A DNA stretch of 45,000 nt from Salpingoeca rosetta (taxonomy: Eukaryota > Opisthokonta > Choanoflagellata > Craspedida > Salpingoecidae), in contig NW_004754901.1 of assembly GCF_000188695.1 (NCBI RefSeq), positions 346,425 through 391,424 of the forward strand, in the 5' to 3' direction. The notes beneath the pieces are model-generated. The model had not been told where the DNA came from. It saw nothing but the letters and a program-made list of their open reading frames with translations, and searched no databases. Position 1 is the stretch's first letter. The number at the start of each line of letters is the position of its first letter. The position numbers were made by a program, and so were the translations under genes. This document shows positions 11,629 to 32,324 of the stretch, piece by piece.

Positions 11629-12219
11629 CCTGCAAAAAAGAGGAGGAGGAGTTGTCGTTCTCATCATCGTGCTTGGCGTCTGGGATTGACGAAAATTGGC
11701 ACAAATTATTCACTGGCTTTCCGCAGTGGAGATGGCAGTGAGTGGAGATGGTAGTGGGTGGTGTCTGTGTGCCGCAACACTCATGTGTACATGACCACCA
11801 AGACCAGCGAGATAGAGGAGTGGACACGCAAGTGTGTGTGTGTGTGTGTGTGTGTGCGTGTGCACGTGGAGTTCGCTTTGCCTGCGGCGCTCTCATGTCA
11901 CATAGGCGGGTGTTGAAGTATTGCAGCTCTGTTCTTTACTCAAAGTGTGATGAAACTGAAGAACTGAACGACTGTCGCGGAGGAGACAACAAGCACAGAA
12001 AGACAGAAGCATGCTCATTGAAACAAAAGAAACAAAGTGCAGTGAATCCTCAAGCATGCACGTACATGCAGGCGTAGGTGGGCATGCCACGCACATGCAC
12101 CAGCTGCAGGTACACAATGACACAAGCACACCGAGCATTGATGCAAACAGATGCAAGCAGGCGCACGCACACACAAATACTCAAACACACGCACGCACAC
12201 ACACACACACAATGCCGCC
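11629..12219. other. Intergenic, upstream of propeller gene
   Basis: No gene is supported. It holds a short GT array (11832-11857) and CA-rich sequence before 12210. It should contain the promoter of the minus-strand propeller gene and the 3' flank of the ABM-like gene. Confidence 0.5.
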
Positions 12220-12597
12220 TCAGCATGTGGGCCCGAGGGTGAACCACGTCGTGGGCAGGGCCTTGGTTGCCTCGATGAGTTTTGCGTTCTTGGTGTCCTC
12301 CTCGGATCCGACGAAGGTCACCATGGTAATGTCTGCAAACTCGCCCATCTCCTCCAGGTGCTTGCCGACGTTGGCCAGGTGCACAAGGAAGGCATCGGCG
12401 TTCTTGTAGTGCTCGCGGCACACGAAGACGCTAGGGTCGCTGGTTGAGCGCGCGAACCCGTAGAAGAACATGTCCGCCTCCTTGGAGGTTGTCTCGACAA
12501 AACGCTGCATGACAGGCACGACGTCCTTGTCGTAGTCCTTGCCTTGCTTCAGCTTGAAGGAAACGAGCGCGCTGAAGTTGTTGCCGGGAATCGCCAT
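12220..12597 (-). CDS. ABM-like (dimeric alpha-beta barrel) small protein
   Basis: A single-exon gene of 125 residues. It begins MAIPGNNFSALVSFKLKQGK and ends WFTLGPTC. The order of an opening strand (FSALVSFKLKQGKD), a helix with ETTSKEAD, a strand (MFFYGFARS), DPSVFVCREHYKNADAFLVHL and a second helix fits the antibiotic biosynthesis monooxygenase family, whose members have a ferredoxin-like barrel of about 100 residues. Many family members have no proven enzyme activity, so I would not assign a substrate. The start at 12597 is the first ATG of the conserved part. It sits between the FAD oxidase and the propeller gene on the same strand, but nothing shows cotranscription. Confidence 0.82.
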   Translation of the reverse strand: MAIPGNNFSALVSFKLKQGKDYDKDVVPVMQRFVETTSKEADMFFYGFARSTSDPSVFVCREHYKNADAFLVHLANVGKHLEEMGEFADITMVTFVGSEEDTKNAKLIEATKALPTTWFTLGPTC

Positions 12598-13161
12598 GGC
12601 TGTGTGTTTTGCTGCCCTTGCTGGTGCGCTATGTGCAGAAGAGTTGAAGAGACTGATCAAAGGCGGGGGGGGGAGAAGGGGGTTGAATGTGTGCAGGTGT
12701 GTGTGTGGGGGGGGCGCTTGTTGAATGTTTTGCTGTGGAGGTGCTGAGGTGAAAGAAAGGTGCGATCGCAGGTTTGTTTGTTTTTTTCTGAGGTTCTGTT
12801 TGAAGACAGCAAAATGGAGTTGTGACAGATTTGACATGAGAAATAAACTTGCCGCTGTTCTGCTCGGATTTGTCGCAATGACGTCATCACTGGTGTTGTT
12901 TTTTGTGTGCGCTTGTGCGTGCTTTCTTGATTCAATGTGTTTGTTTGCATCGTGATGTTGTAGTGTTGTGCACTCTGACATCGACGGCCCCAGCCACTGT
13001 CTCACACGCACACACACACACAGAGAGAAGGAAAACACACAGACATAGACCCAAGGACACACACACACACACACACACGCAGCAGGAGCCATAGTACTTT
13101 GCTGCCTGGGCTCCTCCAGCAAACGCGCGCGCGCTTGTTTGCCACCTCAGCTTCACTCCTC
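12598..13161. other. Intergenic, upstream of ABM-like gene
   Basis: No gene is supported. Runs of G (12664-12674, 12708-12716) and short CA arrays (13008-13080) are present. It should include the promoter of the ABM-like gene and the 3' flank of the FAD oxidase. Confidence 0.5.
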
Positions 13162-15798
13162 TCACATGCCCGCAAACTTTGGGAAGAGGTTGTGTGGGTC
13201 GTACTTGGCCTTGACATCCGCCAACTTCTGAGTGCAGTCTCCATAGGGCTTGTTGTGGTCGTCTGTGTAGTTCACGTACGCAGCAACGCCGACACCAATG
13301 TCCTTGGCCAGTGCCTTGAACTGCGACAGTGCGATGAAATTCAGGAGGAGAAAATGGTGATGGTACAGGCGGCGGTGGTGGCAGCGGTGCAGGAAGGAGT
13401 GAGCGCACGTTTATGCTCACAATATCCCAATCAACACACTACACTGACTGATGAGAAAAAGGCGCGTACCATGAGGACCACACACCAAGTCACACTCTCA
13501 AACACCCCACACCCACAGAGAGAGAGGGGGGAGGAGGGAGGGAGACACACACATGCATACACATACACACACATGCATACACATACACACACATGCATAC
13601 ACATACACACACATACACACACAGACGCACACATACGCATTCGCGCAGACACACAGCCACACCACACACCACAGACACGCGTGGCCTTCAAACCTGCTGG
13701 AGCCATTCAAGAGACTTCTTTGCGGTGGAAGGGTCATCGAGGTTGCCAAGGCACATGACGGAGTATGGGCGACGCGTGCCGTACACCAAGTCGTCCTCGG
13801 GTTTGCGGTCGACACCCACAATCTGCCCGCCCCAGTGCTCAACAAGATACACGCTTGCCGGTGTGCGGTATTTCTCGGAAGCGAGAATCTGTGTCGGACG
13901 TTGATGCACAACAGCAAGGTAAAAGAATGGCAGCATGTCTCAGCTGAGGTTTGAAAGCAGTTGCACGTGCAGTGCAACACACGCACACACGCACGCACAC
14001 ACGCACACACACATTGAAATGAGGAGACAGGCATGCACACAAAAAAAGGCCAACCGAGCAAACAAAGACACACTCGACCAACAGACCAACCAACCAACCA
14101 AGCAGACAAGCACAGACAATGTCAACGCACGAGCTTGACGAGGGCCTGACAGTCATCGGTGCTGGCGCCCGTGGAGCGCTTCTTGTGGCCATACCCGCCA
14201 ACGACATCCTGCATGCAGTTGAACACAGCATACGGCTTTGGGTCGATGGCATTGATGAGGGGCTTCTTGTCCATGAGCGGGGCGAGGTGCGTGTTCATGA
14301 GCTCCTGTGCCTGCTGCATGGGCTCGTCACCAAGCCACGCCGTGTGGATGATGAACGTGCGACGGCCGTTGAAGGGCGGCGGAGGCGGCGAGTCGATCAC
14401 CATGGAGCAGTACAGGTTCGGTTCGTCCTTATCGACAATCTCCGCCCACTTCCTGACGCGGTCTGCAAACTCCTCATCAGACTCGGCAATCCAGAACGCC
14501 TGCCCGGAGCACATCATGTCCTTCTCGGGCAGCTGCTCGCCACCGGAGCAGGTATGATGCATGTTGGTGAGGAGAGGTGTATGTGGTGAGTTGGGTGAGG
14601 GAAAAGCGGAGGTGTGCGTGGTGTTGTGATGTGATGTGATGTGATGTGATGTGATGTGATGTGAGGTGAATAAGCGGAGGGACCCAGTTGTAGAATAAAA
14701 CCGTGGACAGGGAGGGGAAGAGGGGGAGGGTAAGCAGAGCACGGCAAGGACAAAGGGTGTCTTGGAGGAACAAATCATATCTTGGCTGGGCATTGCACAC
14801 TTGGCGCAAGGTGACGTTGCGAGTGACACAACACGAGTGCGCTCACTCACAGGGTAGAGGCGGACTTTAAGGGAGGTGACAATGCCAATGGAGCTTGCAG
14901 CACCGCGAATGGCAAAGAAGAGGTCAGGGTTCTTCGTCTCCGTTGCCTCAACCATGGTGCCGTCCGCGAGTACGACGCGCGCAGCGAGGATGTTGTCGAC
15001 ACCGAGCCCGTAACGGCGGGAGATGGCGCCATATCCGCCGTGCAGCGTGAACCCGCCCATGCCCGTGTGCGACACCTGGCCGCCAACACCGCACAGGTTG
15101 AAGGCTGTTCGTGTGCAGTGTGCGGTGTGCGGTGTGCGGTGTGCGTGTGTGTGTGTGTGTGTGCGTGTGTGTGTGTGTGTGTAAGCAAGGGAAGTGTAAG
15201 AATAGCATGTGGCGCGCACACTTGGCTTGTAAGATGGGTGCGCGAAAACAGCAATGTATGATTGCACCGATGTGCAGACGGCACACATGCTGCACCGTTT
15301 GTTTCGAGGTCAAAGTCCTTGACAGTGGCGCCCATGCCAACCCATGCGGTGCGCTCCTCTGGGTCGACGTGCACGAAGTTCATGCGGGTCAGGCGGATGA
15401 GCACAGCGCCATCCTTGACGGAGCGGCCGGAGATGGAATGACCGCCGCTCATAACGGCAAACTGCAGGTTGTTGGAGCGAACCCAGTTCACTGCCACTTG
15501 GACATCTGTCGCTCCGAGTGGCAGCAGCACAACGCTGTCACCAACATGCGCACAGGAGAGGGAGGGGGAAGCGGCGTCAGAAAGATGCTTAGATTGTCCA
15601 TCGACACGACCAGCCCCCCCCCCGCAAACAACAAGTAATGCACTCAATGTCACGTGACATGATGCGACCGCTGGCTTACCTGGGCTTCTTGTGCTCGTGG
15701 TCAGCGTTCCACGGCCTGCGGTACTTGTCGTAAGCGGGGTCTGACGGGAGAAGAAACTCCCCACGGAACCCCTCGGGCCTGGTCAGCGTCGAGGCCAT
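13162..15798 (-). CDS. FAD-linked oxidase, berberine-bridge-enzyme-like
   Basis: A flavin-dependent oxidase of the VAO/BBE superfamily; members oxidise sugars, alcohols or alkaloids, and the substrate here cannot be read. Exons 5' to 3': 15798-15680, 15534-15296, 15104-14851, 14532-14131, 13888-13694 and 13320-13162. All phases agree and give 455 residues, close to bacterial and fungal relatives. The FAD-binding half shows FAVMSGGHSISG, with His72 at the usual covalent flavin site, and GMGGFTLHGGYG followed by RRYGLGVDNI and ADGTMVEA. Cys124 (FNLCGVGG) is near the place of the second covalent link in bicovalent members; I cannot say it is used. The substrate-side domain includes WIAESDEEFADRVRKW. 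The C-terminal BBE motif is present as YVNYTDDHNKPYG followed by VKAKYDPHNLF. No signal peptide is seen in MASTLTRPEG, so it is probably intracellular. It shares a 393-base divergent gap with the next plus-strand gene. Confidence 0.93.
13546..13640. repeat. 20-bp minisatellite, three copies, and CA array
   Basis: Units of acacacatgcatacacatac recur three times in the intron between exons 13888-13694 and 13320-13162 of the FAD oxidase, followed by more CA-rich sequence. Confidence 0.9.
14629..14663. repeat. (GTGAT)n pentamer array
   Basis: About six GTGAT units lie inside the third intron (14533-14850) of the FAD oxidase gene. Confidence 0.93.
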
Positions 15799-15901
15799 TG
15801 TCGGGGTGGTGGTGATGTGAGGATGGAAGTGCGTGGAAAGTAAAGATGTAACATAACATAGCGCGCGTTGTTGTCTCTGCTGCTGCTGCTGCGCTTGCTG
15901 C

Positions 15902-15943
<42 letters not shown>

Positions 15944-16191
15944 ACTTGCCGGCCTTCGTGGCTTCATGACGTCATCTCTGGCTGCCGTGGCCGCCAACCA
16001 ACGCAGCAAACGTAGTGCGAGGACTGTTTGACGAACTTTATTTGAAGATGTGTGCAAATTTTCTACAACCGCAACCGCACTTGCCAACAACGAACAGATA
16101 CGAAGACAGACACACACACAGACAGACACACACACACACACACAGACACAGGCACACACAGACACACACAGAGACACACAGATACACAACG
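15799..16191. promoter_or_regulatory. Divergent intergenic region, likely shared promoter
   Basis: A 393-base gap separates the start codons of two divergently transcribed genes (FAD oxidase on minus, Lys-rich protein on plus). It contains a TTG array (15898-15945) and CA/CAGA arrays (16108-16185) leading to the plus-strand start. The promoter role is inferred from the layout; no core element was identified. Confidence 0.45.
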
Positions 16192-17240
<1,049 letters not shown>

Positions 17241-17258
17241 CCGTTCTGCGTTGTGCTT

Positions 17259-17343
<85 letters not shown>

Positions 17344-17869
17344 GTTGTGTGCGTGTTGTGTGTACATTTGCGTTTGTGTTGTACGTGCGTGTGCGTGTGT
17401 TTTGTGTGTACATTTGCGTTTGTTGTGTGCATGCCGTGATACACCACGTTCTTTGTGTTGTGTGCAGGCGTGGCTTAATCTCACGCGCAGTGCTGTCAGC
17501 ATGAATGTGTTGGTGTGTGTGAATGTTTCTATGTGCATGCGTTTGCGGGTTGTTTCACTACCTTTGTCATCATTTCACTACGTTCGCCAACCGTCGCCCC
17601 TTGCTGCTTGCTGCCCCTTTTGCATGTCATCATGTGTGTGTGCATGTCACTTTATGTGTGTGGTCTCATGCACTCCCGCTGTCATCTTGGTTTCGGGGCA
17701 AGCCTTAGCCTCACCTTGACCCGTGTTACATCCACCTCCACAATACACAAATCAAGACGTTGCCGTTCTTGTTGTGTTGCGTGTGTAACTGCACACAAAC
17801 AGCACAAATACAACCACACATGCTCGCAAACTTTAAGAAAAGGCAATGTCATCACATCACTGCATCCAA

Positions 17870-17926
<57 letters not shown>

Positions 17927-18008
17927 CAAGTACACACACACACACGCACACACGCACCCTCACACAAAACAAAACAAACCAGAAGAGGCGCCAGGGTCAT
18001 CAACGTGT
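17241..18008. other. Convergent intergenic region with GT and CA arrays
   Basis: This lies between the stop codons of two converging genes. A GT array (17264-17338) and a CA array (17873-17920) are complementary and about 540 bases apart. A tgtgtacatttgcgtttgt motif occurs twice (about 17360 and 17406). No gene is supported. Confidence 0.6.
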
Positions 18009-18857
18009 TCACTTGTTTGCGTTCTTGTCAGGCGACTGCTGCTGCTGCTGCTTGCTTTGTGCTGTGTAGCGGTTGGCAAACAGCGGCGAAGGCTTCATAC
18101 CACCACCACCGCTGCTGTTGCTGAAGAGGCCCTTGCCAAATGCTGTTGGCCCCTTGGCAGACGACGACAGAGGTGACGACAGTGACGATGGCGTGGTCGT
18201 CGGTGTCGCCTTGGCTGCGGTCGTCGATGTTGATGGGGTTGCAACCTTGCTGCTGGTGGTGCTGCTGGTGGTGCTGGTGGTGGTGGCGGGGAAGGAGACT
18301 GGCGTTGTGGGTTTGCTGCTGCTGTTGGTGCTGCTGCCACCGCTGCCAAAGCTCATGCCTGCAGACAGGCTCGTGCCCTTTGGCGTGAACTTCCCGCCAA
18401 ACAGCGACTGGCCCGGTGTCGTCGTCGTCGTCGTCGTGCCGGTGGTGGAGGATGGGGAGGAGAAGAGGCTACCACCACCGCTGCCAGTGGTCTTGTTGCC
18501 GAAGCTAAACGGCTTTGTGCCGGGAGTGCTGGCTGCAGACTTCATTCCAAACAGCCCGCTCTTGCTCATAGACGACGCTGGCGGCGTAGTGATGGCGATG
18601 GTGATGGTGGTGGTAATGCAATGATAATGAGGCGAGGGCGGGAGGAAAGGAAATACAAACAAGGCAAGGGGCGACATGCAAACTGGGGTGGATGTGAACA
18701 GGGAGAGGGGGGACTCACACACTGTCACACACATGCTGTCACACACACACACACAAAAAAAAAAAAACGTGCACACACACACACACAAAAAAAAACGTGC
18801 ACACACACACACACAAAAAAAAAAACGTGCACACACACACACAAAAAAAAAAAACGT

Positions 18858-18905
<48 letters not shown>

Positions 18906-19886
18906 GCTCTCTCTCTCTCTCAAACACACACACACTCTCACGTCACAAATGCGCGTGTGTGCATGTACATACCTGGCGTCGTGGTTGTCGACGATGGCGG
19001 CGTGGTCTTCTGGGCGGGCGAGATCCAGCCGCCAGAAGCAAACGAAAACTGGCCAGGTGTCGCGCTGCCAAAGCTCGCATTCACAGTACCATCCCCTTCC
19101 TCATCCTCATCCTCTTCGTCTTCATCTTCGTCATCCTCGTCTTCATACTCTGCGTATTCGTCGTCGTCGTCGTCGTCTTCCTCCTCCTCATCCTCATCAT
19201 CATCATCCTCATCCTCATCCTCGTCGTCGTCGTCGCCTTGTGTGTCGCCCTCATACTCTTCAAGTTCATCCTCTTCATCTTCCTCTTCTTCATCTTCATC
19301 GTCTTCAACGTCTTCAGTCGTGTCGCTCTCGTCACTCAACTCCTCGCCTTCTTCCTCAGCCTCATCATCATCCGCAACAACAACATCACCCCACTCCTCT
19401 TCATCATCATCCCCCTCATCCTCCTCCTCCTCATCCTCGTCGCTGTCGTCGCTGTCGTCGTCATCATCCACCTCCACGCTTCGCGTGAACGGCTTGCCGA
19501 GCGACAGGCTACCACTTGCTGCCGTAAACGCAGGCGACAGCTTCAGCCCGCCAAACACACCGCCACCGCCACCGCTGCTGCTGCTGGTGGGTGTTGAAGC
19601 AGTGATCGAAGCCGTGGTTGGCGTCGTGGGTGTGATGGTGGTGCCCTTGCCAAAGCCAACACCACCACCAACACCAGCACCAGTGCGTGCGGCTGGCGTT
19701 GCTGGTGTCGTGGACGGTTTGCTGCCAAACGAAAACGCGGGTGTGCCGCCCGTAAACGGGGACGAGCCCGATGACAGCGCAGGCGTGGACGAAAACGACA
19801 GCGACGTCGACGACGATGATGATGGCGGGGTTGCCTTCGTCATAGGCGCTGTTGTTGCTGGTTTGAAACCAAGCAGTCCTGGCTTC

Positions 19887-19921
<35 letters not shown>

Positions 19922-20045
19922 AGTAGATGGGGATGACGCAGCAAAAGGGGAGGAGAAGGATGTCGCTGGCTTGGCTGCAAACGGCGATGACGTGGTGAAC
20001 CCAGGCGCGGTCTTGAACAGCCCTGGCTTCGGCTGTTGTTGTTGT

Positions 20046-20077
<32 letters not shown>

Positions 20078-21063
20078 CTGTGGTGTGGATGGCTTCGGGG
20101 AGAACGAAAACGACGACTTGGCGGCGGCAAAGTTGAAGGAAAGCTTGGGCTTGTCATCATCATCACCACCACCAACAACAGCCTGCTGCTGCTGCTGCTG
20201 CTGTTGCTGCTGTTGCTGCTGCTTCTTGGCTGCTGCTGCCTTTTCTTCCTCCATCTTCTTCCTCCTCTCCTCCTCCTTCTGCTGCTTCGTGCTGATCATC
20301 GACTGCATCGCCTTGCCGAGACCAAACCCAAGCCCAGACGTCACACCCGCCGACGGTGCCGCTGTCGTGAACTGCGCCCCCGTTGTCGCTGCAAAAGGCG
20401 ATGTTGATAGTGGTGCTGCTGCTGTTATTGGTGTTGTTGCTGCTGCTGACGATGGCGAGTGCTTGTGTTGCGTGAGTGCAAACGGCTTGCCAAAGGGGGA
20501 CGATGACGTGGGCATGGCCGCGGTCGGCTTCACCGGCGGCACCGTCACGCTCGGGGCGCAGTCGCCAGGCACCAGACCCTGCAGCAGTGGCACCAAGGCG
20601 GAAAGAGGGGGGGGGGTGCATGTGTGCGAATGTGTGTGTGTATTTGTGTGTTTGTGTGTGTGTGTGTGTGTGCGCGAATGAGGAATCAAGTCACCACACA
20701 GAGCGTGCAAGCGAGCAAGCCAGCCCAACGCAACACCTACAGCCACAGGCAACAAAACAAAACAACACAATTCGCCATGGAACGTGCCGCGCCACCTGGT
20801 CGTTCTCTGCGGTGGTGTCTGCGCCGGCGGATATGAGCGCAGCGGCCGTGTCGTCGTGGCCGCCCGTCCGCGCGTCGTGCAGCGGGGTGTCGCCCTGAGA
20901 GGATTAAGGGGTTGGGAGGGGGGGAGAGAGGTGGAGAAATGAAAGGATTGTATTCGTGTGTGTGTGTGTATGTATGTCATGTGTATTGTGTATGTGTGTG
21001 TGTGTGCAGAGCTGTCGTCTGTCTGTCTGTCTGTCTGTCTGTATGTCTGTATGTCTGTCTGTA

Positions 21064-21096
<33 letters not shown>

Positions 21097-21389
21097 CCCT
21101 CCCTCCCTCTCTCGTCCCACTGTGTGCGCGCACGTTGTTGTCGACGGCGTTCACGGGGGCCCCGCGAGCAGTGAGCGCCCGCACGGCGGCGGCGTGGCCA
21201 AAGAACGACGCCAGGTGCAGCGCAGTCCGACCCTGGTGATGAAGATGACGAGTGGCAGATGAGGTGAGGGGGACGAGCAAGGGTATGGTGGGGACGATGG
21301 GGAGGAGCGAGGGATGGATGAGGCCAGACACGGCAAACACACACACGTAACACACGTAACACACACACGTAACACACGTAACACACGTA

Positions 21390-21420
<31 letters not shown>

Positions 21421-21464
21421 CGTAACACACGTAACACACACACACACGCACACACGTAACACAC

Positions 21465-21514
<50 letters not shown>

Positions 21515-22014
21515 CGTAACACACGTAACACACGTAACACACACACACACACACGTAACACTGCGCACGTTGGCGGTGGTGGCGGCGATGGTTGCTTTTC
21601 CGAGGGCATCAATGACATCTGTGCAGCCGTTCATGGCCGCCAGGTGCAGCGGCGTCTTGTTCTACACACACACACACAAACGCACACACACACACATGTC
21701 GACAAGTGGTTGAGAATAATACAAACGTGGGCGTTGGCTGGGCCAGTGACATGAAAGTGTGACAAGACAGCAACGCCGAAAAACCGCAGGTGGCCGCAGC
21801 CTTTGCACAGCCCTCCAACGACAACCAGTCAAGCCAACACACACATACACACACACTTAACACACTGACCGTCTTGTCGGTGATGGTGGCCTTGGCATGG
21901 TGGCTGAGAAGGATGCGGACAACGTCGACATGGCCATTGCCGCTCGCGCAGTGCAGCGGCGTCCACCCCTGTACACACACAGACACGCACACACACATGC
22001 ACACACACACACAT

Positions 22015-22049
<35 letters not shown>

Positions 22050-22847
22050 CACACACACACACACATACACACACAGGCACACACACACACACACATGCAC
22101 ACATACGCGCTCGCAGAGTGAGCCGGGGTGTATTCGTATTGTGATGCGCGACAACCGCAGCCATGTCTGCTCGTGCAACACACAGCTACAAACTGCATGT
22201 ACGACGCAAAACCACAACGGGTGACGTGCGAATGGCTGGCTACCTTGCTGTCTTGAGCGTCGACCTTGACCTTGTGCTGCAGCAGTAGCTCAACGGCCGA
22301 CACTTTGCCGTGCAGGCTCGCCGTATGGAGCGGCGTCATGCCCTGAAACACACGGTTGTTGGGCGGAGTGTGAGGATTACCGTCAGAAGTGACAGGGAAT
22401 GGGCCGAGTGCTGCTCACGTCCACACGCAAACAAGGGGAGGTGTAGACAAACCCTACCGTTGGTACACACACACACAGCACAGACACGGCCACAGGCACA
22501 GACAGAGATACACACACACACACACAGCACAGACACGGCCACAGGCACAGACAGACACACACAGCACAGACACGGCCACAGGCACAGACAGAGATACACA
22601 CACGCGCGCACGCACGCACGCAAGCAAGCAAACACACCACAAACACAAACACACACACACACACACACCACAAACGCAAACACCACAGACGCAAACACCA
22701 CAAACGCAAACACCACAAACACACACACTTGTCCTCATTCCTCACCCAGACGTTGGTTGCGGACGGGCTTGTGCCGGTCTTCAGTTGCTTGTCAATGGCA
22801 GCAACATCACCAGAGGCACATGCCTCGTGAAGCTCCCACTCACTCAT
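18009..22847 (-). CDS. Ankyrin-repeat protein with FG-rich, acidic C-terminal region
   Basis: Exons 5' to 3': 22847-22746, 22342-22244, 21968-21870, 21661-21569, 21232-21134, 20894-20796, 20578-18973 and 18577-18009. All phases agree and give 921 residues. Residues 1-197 are six ankyrin repeats, one per exon ([58 protein letters not shown] and so on). The rest is low complexity: a Lys/Glu helical stretch ([20 protein letters not shown]), three poly-Gln tracts, and about eleven FG dipeptides in SFGS, LFG and FGKG contexts. An acidic block of Asp/Glu lies near residues 566-693, between FG regions. FG repeats of this type are typical of nucleoporins, so a pore or transport role is possible. The ankyrin-FG combination is unusual, and FG-like motifs also occur outside the pore. 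It starts 558 bases from the divergent GH31 gene. Confidence 0.88.
18745..18885. repeat. About 30-bp minisatellite, four copies
   Basis: Units made of a CA run, an A run of 9-12 and CGTG recur four times, then pass into CA, CG and CT runs (to 18920). All lie in the last intron (18578-18972) of the ankyrin/FG gene. Confidence 0.93.
21016..21098. repeat. (GTCT)n tetranucleotide array
   Basis: About 20 GTCT/GTAT units lie in the intron between ankyrin exons 21232-21134 and 20894-20796. Confidence 0.95.
21340..21560. repeat. CACACGTAA minisatellite with CA runs
   Basis: About 16 CACGTAA-containing units, separated by CA runs of variable length, fill the intron between ankyrin exons 21661-21569 and 21232-21134. 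The array runs to within ten bases of the donor of exon 21661-21569. Confidence 0.93.
21969..22106. repeat. (CA)n array at ankyrin exon acceptor
   Basis: CA arrays with gcacac interruptions lie against the acceptor of exon 21968-21870. On the coding strand they are GT arrays running into the acceptor. Confidence 0.92.
22470..22730. repeat. About 38-bp repeat (three copies) and 15-bp repeat
   Basis: The block cacagcacagacacggccacaggcacagacag occurs three times (about 22485-22600). It is followed by caaacgcaaacacca units of about 15 bases (22660-22725). Both lie in intron 1 of the ankyrin/FG gene. Confidence 0.9.
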
Positions 22848-23404
22848 CACGGTCACGGTCACGGTGCGTGTGCAGAGTGTCAACAGGAAAGGATGGGGAC
22901 ACCAGCGTCAGTGCTCACCACTTGCTCGCTCCGTTGCTTGTGTCTGTGCTGGTGTTCCACGTGTGTGTGTGTTCTCTTCGTCTTGCTTGCTTGCTTGCTT
23001 GCTTCCTTCTTGTTGTTTGCACAAGAAACGGTCCGACAATTTGCGAAAGATTCGCATTAAGTTTCCGCACTGCACTGGAGTTTCAGTGGCACACAAGAGA
23101 AAGGTTTTGTTTTGGTTGTTGTGTGTTGGAGAAAGTGTGTGCGGGTTGTGGAGAGGTGGCATGATGTGGCATGATGGTGTGCTCTTGCTCTGGTTGCTTT
23201 GCTGGTGTCTGTTGCGGTGTTTTGTTGATCGCAGCTATACTGCTGATCGAAGGTCGAATGGTGTATGATAGGACGGCACTCACACTCACACTCGCCTGCC
23301 TCATTCTCTCTGTGTTTGTGTGGTGGTGTTTGTTTCTCCCGTGTGTGTTTGTGTTGCCAGTCTGATCAACAAAGCGAGTGACCAACCCGACGAGGACGAC
23401 GACG
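22848..23404. promoter_or_regulatory. Divergent intergenic region, likely shared promoter
   Basis: A 557-base gap lies between the start codons of the ankyrin/FG gene (minus) and the GH31 gene (plus). It is free of long microsatellites, unlike most gaps here; there is a short CTTG repeat (22982-23006). The promoter role is inferred from the layout alone. Confidence 0.4.

Positions 23405-32324
<8,920 letters not shown>

Noticed and set aside
18621..20681. Plus-strand open frame of 686 codons
   Set aside because: It is the antisense shadow of the large FG exon and its intron; the composition is runs of Ser, Cys and Val from poly-Gln and Asp/Glu codons read backwards.
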